Positions 1 to 11,773 of a DNA stretch of 64,000 nt are shown in pieces. Source of the DNA: UBA710 sp051645705 (GTDB lineage Bacteria; Bacillota_I; Bacilli_A; Mycoplasmatales; Metamycoplasmataceae); NCBI GenBank assembly GCA_051645705.1, contig JBOFBU010000002.1:434001-498000 (forward strand). Direction: 5' to 3'. The stretch's first letter is position 1. Each line of letters starts with the position of its first letter. The position numbers and the translations under genes were made by a program. The notes beneath the pieces are model-generated. The model had not been told where the DNA came from. It searched no databases and saw only the letters and a list, made by a program, of their open reading frames with translations.

Positions 1-381
1 ATAAGTAATTATGAAAAAGAGCCAGTAAATCCATATGTAAGTATTATTATTACAAGTATTATTTTTGTAGGAATATTTTTATCATATTTTGTTTTTTATT
101 TCTTATGAAAAAAAACAAATAATATAATGTATTTAAATATTATTAATCAAGTTATTATAGTTGCAACTGTTTTTGTTTTATTTAGATGATTTTGAGGAAC
201 ATACGCTTTTATAGCATTTTCTGAACAATTTCTTTCAGCTACAAAAAAACCATTTATAACAATTATGCTAGGAATTTCTTTTAAATCAATTTTTACAATT
301 CCAATTTTTAGCATAATAATAATCAAATTAAATAGTGTTATTTTAGTTTTAAAAGAAAAATTTAGTAGAAATAACTTATAA
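1..381 (+). CDS. Membrane protein, C-terminal part (unknown function)
   Basis: This is the tail of a gene that begins before the window; it is open from base 1 and stops with TAA at 379-381. About 126 residues are visible, with three strongly hydrophobic stretches (roughly residues 12-36, 48-72 and 88-112) and a short basic end (KEKFSRNN), so it is a multi-pass membrane protein with a cytoplasmic C-terminus. In-frame TGA codons encode Trp, for example in RWFWGTY. I do not recognise the family from this fragment. The next gene follows on the same strand after 32 bases. Confidence 0.6.
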
Positions 382-413
382 TTTTTAATTGAAATAGTTG
401 ATAATATATAAAT

Positions 414-1112
414 ATGTTAACAGATAATTTTGATAAAGAATATTATAAAGTTTTAAAACGTTTTGATGAAATATGTAAAATTAATAATTTTTGATATTCT
501 TTAGGAGATATAACATTATTATCTGCAGTTACAAATTCTTTGCACTATAAAAGAAATAAAATTATTGACATTTTTATTACAATAGAAACATTAAGAGAAC
601 TTGAAAAAAAATATAATAATAATCTTATAAGTCCTTATACAGAAAGTAGTTTTTTTCTTTTAACTCCTCGTTTTAAATTCGATAATTCAGATATAACAAT
701 AAATTTGATAATTATTACACCAACTTCTATTGAAAAAGTTTTAAAAATTAAAAAACTTAAATATAAAATTAAATATTTTTACGGAAATTATTTAGGAAAT
801 CAAAAAGAAAATAATTTTCAGACTAAATTCTTCTTTCTTTCTTTTAAATTATTTCCTTGAATTAAATTTAGTCCTCTTTCTTATTTTGAAATCTACGATG
901 ATTTATATGAAGAAAAACACCAAGGATTTTTTTTAATAAATAATTTTTTAGAATCAATCAATTTAAATTGAATTCCAAATATTAATTTCAAAAGAAATAC
1001 TGTTAATTTTTTAGGATTAGAACTTTATATTTTTGAAGAAGCAAATTCATTTTTAACTAATAAATATGGAAAAAATTTTAATGTTAATCCTAAGATAATA
1101 AATAATATTTAA
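414..1112 (+). CDS. LicD-like protein, probably catalytically degenerate
   Basis: The 232-residue protein starts at ATG 414 and reads through several TGA Trp codons. Its order of motifs follows LicD phosphocholine/phosphotransfer nucleotidyltransferases. An N-terminal FDEICKINNFWYSLGDITLL corresponds to the LicD segment ending in GGTLLGA. KIIDIFI stands where the acidic PWDDDIDI signature normally sits. NFLGLELYIFEEANSFLTNK followed by YGKNF matches the C-terminal block that carries the YG motif. The glycine pair and most of the catalytic aspartates are missing, so the fold is likely but catalysis is doubtful. Its 3' end overlaps the convergent ABC ATPase gene by 4 bases. A choline-kinase-like gene lies at 29576-30400, so cell-surface phosphocholine chemistry is conceivable. 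The family assignment is inference from motif order. Confidence 0.5.
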
Positions 1113-1969
1113 TAGTCATCATATTTATTTTCACCTATTTTATAGTCTTCAACAATTTTGCAATTACTAATTTTAATAATTCTTGTAGCATATTTTATAA
1201 TTTGCATATCATGAGTTACAAGAATAATTGTTTTATTATTTTCAACATTTATTTTTTTTAAAATAGAAAGAATATTTTGTGAAGATTGAGGATCTAAAGA
1301 AGCGGTCGGCTCATCTGCAAAAATAATATTAGAATTTTTAGCAAGAGCTCTTAAAATAGAAATACGTTGTTGCTGTCCACCTGACATTTCATTTGGATAT
1401 TTGTAAATTATATCTTGTAGACCAAACTCTTTAATTAAGGGTTCAATTAAAATTTTTTTATTTATATCTTTTTGAAGATAAGCTCCAGTTTCAATATTTT
1501 CTTCACCAGTTAAATTATTTAACAAATTATATGATTGAAAAATAAATGAAACATTTTCTCTTCTAAATTTTAAAAGTTCATTTTGTGTTAAATAAGGAAG
1601 ATTTTTATTTTCTACAATTACATTTCCTACTGAAGGACGATCAAGACCTGAAAGTATATTTAAAAGAGTAGATTTACCAGATCCCGAAGCACCTAAAAGA
1701 ATAACAAATTCTCCTCTTTCAATCTTTAAAGAAATATTTGATAAAGTTTTAACTAATTTAACTTTGTCAATAAAAAATTTTGAAACATTTTCAAGTTCTA
1801 TTATGTAATTTTTTTCATTTTTTCTTAACTCTTGACCATCAAATTTTCTTCTATGATTATTATTATATGAAAAAGTTTTTTTATCTTTTTTGTTCAAAAT
1901 AACAAGCTGGGTATTAATATCTAATTTTCCAGTTTTATAAAACGTTTTAACAATATTTTTATTTTTCAT
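1109..1969 (-). CDS. ABC transporter ATP-binding protein (MacB/LolD type)
   Basis: A 286-residue ATPase subunit on the cytoplasmic side of an ABC system. Visible motifs are Walker A GASGSGKST, the Q-loop region FIFQSYNLL, ABC signature MSGGQQQRISI, Walker B NIIFADEPTASLD and the switch histidine in VTHD. The sequence class (LNILSGLDRPSVGNV, SFIFQSYNLLNNLTGEEN) is that of MacB/LolD ATPases, which pair with FtsX-type permeases. About 55 extra residues precede the ATPase core. The ATG at 1969 abuts the stop codon of the giant permease at 1970 with no gap, behind a GGGGAAATAA ribosome binding site, so the two are co-transcribed and form one transporter. The substrate cannot be read from the sequence; lipid, lipoprotein or peptide export is typical of the class. 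Confidence 0.92.
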   Translation of the reverse strand: MKNKNIVKTFYKTGKLDINTQLVILNKKDKKTFSYNNNHRRKFDGQELRKNEKNYIIELENVSKFFIDKVKLVKTLSNISLKIERGEFVILLGASGSGKSTLLNILSGLDRPSVGNVIVENKNLPYLTQNELLKFRRENVSFIFQSYNLLNNLTGEENIETGAYLQKDINKKILIEPLIKEFGLQDIIYKYPNEMSGGQQQRISILRALAKNSNIIFADEPTASLDPQSSQNILSILKKINVENNKTIILVTHDMQIIKYATRIIKISNCKIVEDYKIGENKYDDY

Positions 1970-4900
1970 TTATTTCCCCTTTAATAATAATATAGGTTTA
2001 ATTCTATTTACGTTATATCAAGATAATAATAATGACATTGAAAATATTACTAATACAAATAATGATCCACCTAAAACACTAATTGCAGATAAAGAAATAG
2101 GAAGTAGTGTTAATGATGTTTGTAATATAAAAGTAGTAAATAAACTTATTAAACCAATAGAAAAGGGAATTGAAATTAAAATAGCAATTAATAATATTGG
2201 GAAATAAATAGATAAAAACATTCTCGCTTTATCTCTGTTGCTATATCCAAGGATTCCAAAAATAGCAATATTTCTTTCATTTTCATTAATTATTAAAGTA
2301 GACATAAGAATTAAAATAATCATTGAAATTGAAAGAGAAAATGCCAATATTAAAATTGTTATAGTATTCATAACATTTGATGTTCCTAAAATAAATCCCA
2401 CTTCTATATCTTGTGAAAAAACATTTTCAATTAAAGGATTCAATATATTAGAACCATAAATATCAACAAAGGCTTTTAATCCCATTAATATTTCTTCGTT
2501 TGATAATAAAGAAAATTCATTTGCATCTAGATTACCATCATTATTTATATCTATTTCAAAACCAAGTCATTTTTCAATTGTTTCTGAAATTATTATTTTA
2601 TCTTTATAAAAATTAGGATCAATTTTTTTAAGAGATAAGGGAATTACAGCCTCGTTTTCACTACCATCAATACTATTTAAGTAGAATAATTGCTTAAATA
2701 TATTTCTACTTCTTGTTAAAACACCAGAAGTAGCAGTTGAGGAATTATAATCAACATCTATTTTTTGATCACCAGCTCAGTAATTTGATTCTGAATATAA
2801 AGAAAGTGAATTAGAAATAATTGATGGATTGTCATTGTTTGAAAAAATACCATTAAATGCTTCTTGATTATCGTTTTTTTCTAGTTCTAAAATATCATTA
2901 ACAACATTTTGTGTTGTTGAAAATTCTTCATTAATATAAGTATTATTTATTCCAACAATTTCAAAAGTAATATTTTTATTATTTATTTTATTTGTTTTAT
3001 TAATTGATTCTTCAAGCTTATTTAAATTTCTTTTAAAATCATTTTCAATTTTTAAGTTTATTCTTTTGCCAACTGATAAATTTCTTAAATTTGCAGCAAC
3101 TTCATTAATAATTATTGGATATATTTTTGTATCTTTATTTTTAATATAAAAATCATTAGCAATATTTAAAAGATTAGTTCCGTTTGAGTTAGTAATTTTT
3201 ACATATGATGAATTTTCTTTATAACCATATACTTTCAACTCTTTATTATTAGCATCTCTTGCTTTCGCTCAAGTATATGTTTCATTTTGATCTTTATCAA
3301 ATTTAACTCCACCGAAAAGTAAAGAAAAATCTTGAATTTCTGTATTTTGATTAAACATAATATTATATGCATTTACTAAAAAGTCTCTATAAATATTTCT
3401 AAGATATTTAAGTTCTAGATCTGTTTCACCAATTACTATTTTTACATTTATATAATCGCTTTGATCTTGATTTAATTTTTTATAAACAAAATGAGAATCA
3501 GAAGGATTACTTTCTTTAATGTATTTAAAATAGTTTATTTTTTGGCCGGTTATTTTATCTCTTGCAAATTTATCTTCATTGGTAGGGAAAATAATATCTT
3601 GAGTTTTTTCAATAAAAATAGAAGCATTTTCAGAAACCTCTAAAAGTTTTACTTTTTGTGCTTCTGGAAGTGAATTAAAAAGCGTATTTCAAGTGTTAAT
3701 ATTAATACCTGAAGATTTCACAGTTAAATCTAAAGAAGACTTTGTAATTATATGAGGAGAGCCTATAAATGGAATTCCATTAGATGGAATTAATGCTCCA
3801 GGATTATTAGGATCATCTATATCAACATTAATTACTGATGAAAACCCAGGTCTAAAATAATCTGCTATATATGTATTTCCTTCATTAGGATTACCTGTAG
3901 GAACAAATAGAAGATTATTTATATTTGTTTTTTGTTCATCATTAAGCTCTATTTTTGAATAAAGACCACTTTCCATTGTAGGAGAAGTAAGATCAATTTT
4001 ATATTTATATTTTCTATTTTTATAAGTTAAATTAGTTGATTTATCAAACCCCCCATTTGAAGCTATAGAAAAAATACTTATTGAAGAAGAAGCTATAAGA
4101 CAAATTAATAAAGAAAATAATTTCATTGCAGAATTAATTGATAAAGAAACACTAAATTTATTTTTAATACTTGTATGTTTTATTGATTTTTTTATTTTTT
4201 CACCAGTTTTAGATTTATTTAATTCAAATGATTCATTAATTAGAGATATTGTATTTATTCTTAATACAATTAAAGAAATCACGATTATTAAAGCAGATAC
4301 CATTATAAGTGGGAGTACAATAGTTATTAAAAATGAAACAATATTAAATGATATAGGTTTTACTGGTAATGCTCAAAAACTACTAAAAACACCTATAAAT
4401 GTTCCTTGTAATGATAAAGCCAATAAATATCCAAAAATACCCCCTATTGTAACCGCTACAGCTCCAATAATTGTTAATGCTATAGATATTTGAAGTTTTG
4501 AATATCCTTGCGCTTTTAAAATTCCAAATACTCTTGCCTTAGCCATTATAAATCTTTTAATTATTAAAATAATTACTCCTGAAATAATAATTAATAAGGA
4601 TGCTGTTACAATGAAATTCAAAGAAACAATAAGATCAATCATTCTTTCGATCGTAGTAATTCTTAAAGATCTTTCAGGATTGAGAGGATTAGTTTCATTG
4701 TATAAAAATGCAACATCATTAATTCCTGGATTTTCTCCAAGTTCATAATTAGTTCCATTAATCGCATTATATACAATGACATTAATCATATTTTTAAGGG
4801 TTACTAAACTTTTTTGAAAATTACCTTTTCTCAATAATAAATATTTTTCGATAAATGAATTTGCATTGGATTGTCTGGCTCTATCAAATCCTGTTTGATT

Positions 4901-7900
4901 TAAATATACAATTGCTTGTTTTCGAGAATCTACTTGAATATTTTCAGTATTAATTATTGGATAAAGAAAATCTGCTGTAATATCTTCTCCTATAATTAAA
5001 TATTTAAGTCCATTAACATCAATTACAAATTTTTCATTTATAGGATTATTAATGAATTTTTCCATTGCATCTAAATCATTTAAAACATTAATATTTTTTC
5101 TTAAATCAAATTCTTCTTTATTATTTTGTTTTAAATATCCATATGAAACCTTTGCCACAAAAGAACTTACATTATATGTAACAATAACATTTTCTTCTTT
5201 TCTTTCTTCTACAAATGAATTAAGAACAGATGATATTAAATTATTAATATCAATTCCGAAAAATTTAAGATTAACTTTATTCAACGGATCATTAGGATCA
5301 ATAGTTTTAAATTTTTCATATAAATTTTGTATTGTTGCAAAATCTAATTCTAAAGGAATTATTTCTTCCGGATCATAACCACTATCAATAAATTCAGGAC
5401 CACTATAAAGTAAATTAATTATGTTTTCAAAACCATTAAAATTAATAGCATCAACACTATTATTTGCTGAATTAATTTTATAAAGTCTTTCTTTTAATAA
5501 AAATTGTAGATTTCCTAATGAAGATGTGCTTGTAGCATTTTGATTAATGGTATATCACAATACAACAAAAGGATTAATAATTCCAGAAAAAGCAGACATT
5601 ATTGAACTTGATAAACCTATATTTTCTAAAACATTAGAAGTGTTTCCATTTAATTTGTTTTGCATTTTTAAAGCAAGCTCTACTCTTGTTAATTTTTCTT
5701 CTACACTTCCTTGTCCTAAGAAAACATTTACAAAATTATTTTTTAAAAGATTAATTTGTTCTTGACTGTTATTAGACATAATCATTGTAAGTGCGCCCAC
5801 TAAAGAAAAAGTATTTTCATTATAAGAAACATTATTTAAATTATCAACATTAAAAAATAGCTTTATTATTTTTTCAGGCATTCAAATAGAATTAGGATTA
5901 TTTTTTAATTGTTTTTCTGTTTCTGCCGCCAATTCAACAGCTATTTTTTTAGTAGAAGTAAAACCATCTAAAAGAGGTGCTTTTCCTAATAAAAATTTAT
6001 TAAATTCATGAGTTTTTTGAGATAAAATTTGTTTAATAGAATTATTATTAGTTCCAGTTACTAAATTTACTAAATTATTAATTTGTTCAATTGCATCGAA
6101 TCCGTTTTCTAATGATTGTTTTGAAAATAATAATCAAAAATTGTAATAATTTAAGATTTCAGGTAACATATCATATTCTTTAATTTTTTTATTTCCACCA
6201 TAAAACTGATCATAAATTTGTTGCTTAATCGTTTTTTCTATAAATCCACCAGTTGTAGTTTTAGGATTAATTAAATATAAAAAATCGTCAGCTAATGATT
6301 TTGGAATTGTTGAATTAAATGAATCAGTGTCAATTTGAAAACTATTTAATTTTCCTTGTTCAATAATTTTTAATATATATATTAATCTATTTTTAAGTTC
6401 ATTAGTAGATAAGCTTAAAAAATCATTTTCATTTTTAATTAATATATATTTTTTTAAAACATTTTTTTCTATATCGGTTAAATCATTTATATTAAAACCA
6501 TTATTTATTTTTTTCAATAATTCTTTTAAAATATCATCATCTTTTTTTATTTCTGGTGATTTGGAAACATTAAGAGATGTTAAGTCATATAAGTCAATTT
6601 TATTTGGATCATCAGCAGGTTGATAGACTCCTAAAAAACCAGTTGTTTTATTTGATAAATTTAATAATTTAATTAAAGAATTCAATACATTTTCATTATT
6701 ATCTCCTTCAGGAGAAATTGAAACCAAAAGAGAAGAAAATAAGTCCGTTAATTTCATTGTATTTGTTGAAATCATTTTTTCATTATTATTTTCATCTACA
6801 ATTAAAAATTCTTTATTAACAATTTTTTTATCTAATAATTTTTTAAAACTATCTAAAGAGAAATAATCAAGAAGTTCACTTAGTCCATCACCAACATTTT
6901 TATAATTTTCTCCACCATTTAATTGAAGAATGATATTTCCATAAATTTCTCTATCTTCTACAGTTAAACTATCATAAATACTTTTAAAAATATTACCTCA
7001 ATTTATGTTTCTTATTATTTTTTTAATACTTTCTTTAAATTTAAATTCATTTGTATTTTTAAGTATGAAAGGTAAATAATCTCCTATTCCAATAGATCTA
7101 TTATTTACATTTTGATTATTAAAGAAACTTTCAAAAAATTCTATAAAAAACTTATCAACATTTATAGATGAAATTAAAGAAGAAATATCGCTAAAGAAGA
7201 TATTTTTATCAACAAAATATTTTGTAGATAATTCATTTAAATTAATATCAATGTTAAAAAAGTTTTTAAATATTATTGATAATGAAGAAAGTGTTTCATC
7301 AACACTTCCTTTTTTAGAATTTAAAACACTATTTAATAAATTGCCTAAATAATCTTTTTGGTCATAAAGTGCAGCATGATATGGAATACCTAATACAGAT
7401 TTTAACAATACATTTTTTGTAAGAATTGAAGGAGGCATAAGAGCATTTCCAAATCCATAATTTGTAAATGATTGGTTAGTTGCATCAGTTAAAATTTTAA
7501 TATCAAAAGGAGAAATAATTCCATCTAAAGAGGTAGTTAAATAATTCTCTAAATTATCACTAAAATGTTTAAATCCATTTCCATTTTGATAATCTTGAAT
7601 TATTTCTGAAGAAGGAAGTAATATTTTTAAAGGAACATAAAATTTATTAGAATAATTTTTATCTTGAATAGCTCAACCCAGGTCTCCTATAAGTTTAATT
7701 TTTTTACCACTAAGATTTTCTTCAGCAAAACTTCATTGTCCATCAAATATTAATTTATTAAGATTTTCTATTGTATTATCAAAGGATGAATTTCGGACCA
7801 CATTTCAATTTAAAAAAGGAGCGCTTTCTGATGTAAGAAGAACAAATTTATTTTCTATAGGATTTAATGTAATCCCAACAAAATTTTTAACATTATTTAT

Positions 7901-9862
7901 TTTTTTCTCAAGAAGAAGAATTTTTTGGGAATTTAAAGTAACATAAATATTATTTTTTGAATCAAAAAATTTATAATTGCCAAAATAAAATATAGGATTT
8001 AAATAGTCAGTTTCAAGAGAATAACCAGAGAAAATTTTATTTATTATTTCAGGAGTAAAAGATTGTAAAGATGTTTTGCTTGTTGGATCAAAATAAAGTG
8101 ATGAATTAAATAATAAATTAGAACCATTTTTTTCTTCGTTATAAAGGGTATCAACATTTGTTGTATTAAAATATTTATTACCAATTTTTAGTTCTTTATT
8201 TTCATTTCCTAAATTAACTAAATTAAATAAACTATTTTCTGACTTAATACTCATTGTTTCTCTTAATGAAATATTGTCTTTTCCAATAAGAGACTCAATT
8301 TTATCAAAAATATTTGAATCTATATTTTGTTCAACAAATGCATTAATTTCATTTACTTTTTTTATTGTTCCGTCATTATTTTTAATATTATTTAATAAGG
8401 ATAAAGCCTCAGCTCCAAAAATATTATTAATTATATTTGTATATTCATCAAAATTAATAATGTCATTATTTTTTAATTCTAATAATATACTACTTTTAAT
8501 AAGTGGATCTTTTGAGGAAATTATTTCTTTGTTTAAATCAGTATTTAATAGCTCTGCCTTAGTTACTGTATATTTATTTTTATCTATTATTTGTCCATTT
8601 ATATCAGCGTCGAAAATATAATTTTTTTTCTCTCAAAAAGCATTTTTATCAAAATATTTTTTCTTAACACTATTATTTTTAATACTATTAATAAAATTTA
8701 AATATGAACCACCTCATGCTTTATTTATTTCATTTACTGTATTAAAATCATAATTTAATTTATCTAACTTTAATAAAAATGTATTAATAATTCTCTTTTT
8801 TTGTATTCAATTTTTATTTAAGAAAAAATTATTATTCATGTTAAAAATAGGATCTGCTTTTTGGCTCGCAATTATTTCTTGAGAAAAAACATTATTTGTA
8901 CTTAATTTGAAAGTTTTGTTTCAATTTGCATTAGGATCTAATTTTACATAGGTTGAATTTATAGATGTTTTAAAAAAAGCATCTTTTGAAATAGTATTAT
9001 TCATATCAACTTCATAAATACCAAATCTAGGATCCTTAATTTTAAACCCTAAAAACTTTGCTACATCAGAACTTTTAATTATATAAAGCACATTTTGAAG
9101 TGCTCATTCTTTTTTGTCATTTAAAGAAATAGAAGCTTCTTTTGTTTCAATATTAACAAAAATATTTTTAACTCCTGAAATAGTATCAGAACTTCTAAAT
9201 CCATTGTTTATAATTGTAACTAATTCAGATAATTTTAATGGTTGCCCTAGAGAATTATTCAAAGAAGTAAAAGAATCCAATGTTTTAAGTTCAAATAAGT
9301 TTCCAACCAATAATTGTCCCGGAGAAGAAAATTTTTTAAAATTATATTGAGAAAAAATGTTATTTTTAATTTCAATTTGTTCTGTTGGGAAGACTGTTCC
9401 ATTTATAAAATCAAAAATTAAAGGATTAATTTTTAAAAAATTATAGAACTCCTCTAAACTTATGTAAAAATCATTAGCACCTGCTAAACTAGGAATAATA
9501 TTTGATATTTTAAAATATTTATTTTTATCATTAGGATCAGAAGGATTAGTTTCTAAAATTAAAGGAGAAAGAGCAACATCACTTTCAATATTTGCACTAT
9601 TTACATCTGAATAAAAAGTGGAAGAATTTTCTAAATAAAATTTATCTGGTCTTTGATTATTATTTTTAATGTTTAAGTCAACTGTTAAATCGTGTACCTT
9701 AGAAACTTTTTTATAATTATTGAAATCATTAGAATAATTCTTTGAAATGTCAGAAAATAAAGTAAAAAAACTTGATGACAAAAATATTAATATCATCAAA
9801 CAAATCATAAGAACTTTTGAATTAGCCAATGATTTTATTACTTCTTTAAAAAGTTTTTTCAA
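1970..9862 (-). CDS. Giant FtsX/MacB-type ABC transporter permease (2630 aa)
   Basis: One continuous minus-strand frame of 2631 codons, broken only by TGA codons (Trp in this code); I checked the long segment 8255-9103 codon by codon and found no TAA or TAG. The start is TTG at 9862, chosen because GAAGGGAAAATA lies directly before it and the next ATG is inside the first membrane segment. One transmembrane helix lies at about residues 17-40, followed by roughly 1700 non-membrane residues. Helices then lie at about 1750-1860, with the FtsX-like sequence KARVFGILKAQGYSKLQISI, and another at about 1910. A second loop of roughly 560 residues precedes three final helices at about 2490-2625, with NERNIAIFGILGYSNRDKAR. 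This is two FtsX-like modules carrying very large, presumably extracytoplasmic domains. MacB permeases are usually about 400-650 residues. Its ATPase partner follows immediately. Confidence 0.85.
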
Positions 9863-9942
9863 TATTTTCCCTTCAAAAAAATAATTTTACAATAAAAATA
9901 TATCAAAAGTACAAGGTTTTAACTATAATTAATTAAGAAATA

Positions 9943-10920
9943 ATGGAAATAAAAATAAAAAAATCAATTAATAAATTAATTGAAGATCATGAAATAATCA
10001 TAATTTTTCATCATATTAATCCAGATGGAGATTGTTTAGGTTCTCAATTCGGTTTAAAAGAACTTTTAAAGGTTAATTTTCCTCAAAAAAAAGTTTTAGC
10101 CATTGGTAATAGTTTCAATGTACTAAATTTTATGGATTTTAAACATGATAAAGTACCTTCAAAAAAAAGCATAAGTCAAGCACTTGCGATAGTAGTGGAT
10201 TGTGGAAATTTAGATAGAATTCAAAATGCAGAAGTTATTAAAGACAATAAATTTAAAAATATTTTAAGAATTGATCATCATCCAAGCGATGATGATCTGC
10301 CTGAAAATAAATTTTTATGAGTTGATCCAACGTTTTCATCTAGTTGTGAACAAATAACATTACTAGCAAAAAGTTTAAATTGAAAAATTACTTCAATAGC
10401 GGCAGAATATTTATATCTAGGCTTAATTACTGATTCGGGTTGATTTTTTTATGAAAAAACATCATCAAGAACCCACAATATGGCATCCTTATTGCTTGAA
10501 GAAAATAAATTTAATTTTTTTTCACTTCATAATAAGCTTAAAAAGAGAAATATTAAAGATATAAAATTTAATAGTGAAGTTCTTAAAAACTTTAAAACTA
10601 ATGGGAATGTAATTTATTATGTAGTAACTAATGAGATATCAAAAAAATTAAAATTAGATGCAAATGAAAAAAACAAAGTTAATTTTTTAGCAAATATAGA
10701 TAATTTTCCAATTTGAATATTTTTTATAGAAGATCTTGATAAAACATATAGAGTTAGAATTAGATCTAATGGTCCTGCAATAAATATGCTTGCTAGCAAA
10801 TATAATGGTGGCGGACATCAATTAGCTTCTGGAGCCAAAGTAAAAGATAAAAAAGAAATATTAAAATTTGTTAATGATGCAAATAAATTAGCTAATGATT
10901 ATTTAAAATCTCTGAAATAA
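9943..10920 (+). CDS. nrnA: DHH/DHHA1 phosphoesterase, NrnA-like (nanoRNase / pAp phosphatase)
   Basis: The 325-residue protein starts at ATG 9943. The DHH domain shows HHINPDGD, VVDCGN, RIDHHPS and GLITDSGWF, which supply the metal-binding His and Asp residues. The C-terminal DHHA1 domain shows RVRIRSNG followed by the substrate-binding glycine motif YNGGGHQLASGA. This is the architecture of bifunctional oligoribonuclease/3'-phosphoadenosine-5'-phosphate phosphatases (NrnA; MgpA in older mycoplasma annotation), which finish RNA decay by degrading 2-5 nt RNAs. It is divergent from the giant permease gene (80-base gap), and its last 29 bases overlap the convergent exonuclease gene. Several TGA Trp codons are used. 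Family assignment is secure; which of the two activities dominates is not visible. Confidence 0.9.
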
Positions 10921-11773
10921 TATTTTTAAGTTCTAATTCTTCTAGTGTTTTAAAAGATGAATCATTATAATTATGATTTATTTTAAGATCATTTATTTTT
11001 ATAAAACTAAGATCTACATTATGATTTAATTTAGCTAATTTCTTACATAAAAAAGACATTTCTTTATTTTCAATAAATTTATTTTTTAAGCTCAAAGGAA
11101 GAGAGTCTATATTTTCATAAATATTTTCTAATGTATTATATTCTTTTAATAATTTTTTAGCCCCCATTTTTCCTACTCCTTTAATTCCTGGTAAATTATC
11201 TGAAGAATCACCTGAAATAGCTTTAAAATCAACAATCTTAATAGGATCAAAATCAAATATAGAAATGAAATTATCCACATTAATTTCTTCATATTTTTTT
11301 TCTTTACTATTTTTCTTTACTACTCTTGTATTATCGTCAATCAATTGCAATAAATCTTGATCATCAGAAAAAACAAAAAAATCATTATTTTCTCCTTGTA
11401 GTTGATCTCTTATTGAAGCTATTAAGTCATCCGCTTCATCCCCTATTTTTTCAAATCAAAATAAATTTAATTCATCTAATATTTTTAATATATATTTTTT
11501 ATATTCAAAAATAATAGGATCAGGTTTGGTTCTTCCTGCTTTATATTCTGAATATAATTCTTTTCTCTTATTATCTCCATGAGCATCAAATGCGATAAAA
11601 CAAAATTCTATTGATAATTGTTTTATAACTGTAAGTAAACTTTTAAAAAATCTATGAATAGTTCTAGTATCAATTCCATTGCTATTTTTATATTCTACTT
11701 TATTTAAAAATACAGAATAAAATGATTTGAAAAGAAGTAAATTTCCATCTACTAATAAAATTTTATTTTTCAT
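10892..11773 (-). CDS. 5'-3' exonuclease (stand-alone PolA N-terminal-type FEN nuclease)
   Basis: A 293-residue cytoplasmic nuclease equivalent to the 5'-3' exonuclease domain of DNA polymerase I, without a polymerase domain, as is usual in mycoplasmas. The sequence shows LLVDGNLLLFKSFYSV at the start, FDAHGDNKRKELYSEYKAGR, the metal-site motifs EADDLIAS and FSDDQDLLQL, and the helix-hairpin-helix block SGDSSDNLPGIKGVGK followed by MGAKKLLKEY. It should remove RNA primers and 5' flaps in lagging-strand synthesis and repair. The start ATG at 11773 lies inside the 3' end of dnaE (11-base overlap), so translational coupling with the replicative polymerase is likely. The 3' end overlaps nrnA by 29 bases. 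Confidence 0.92.

Noticed and set aside
1970..9862. A decayed permease broken into many fragments by stop codons
   Set aside because: All internal breaks I checked are TGA, which is Trp in this organism; no TAA or TAG appears in the frame, so the gene is intact.
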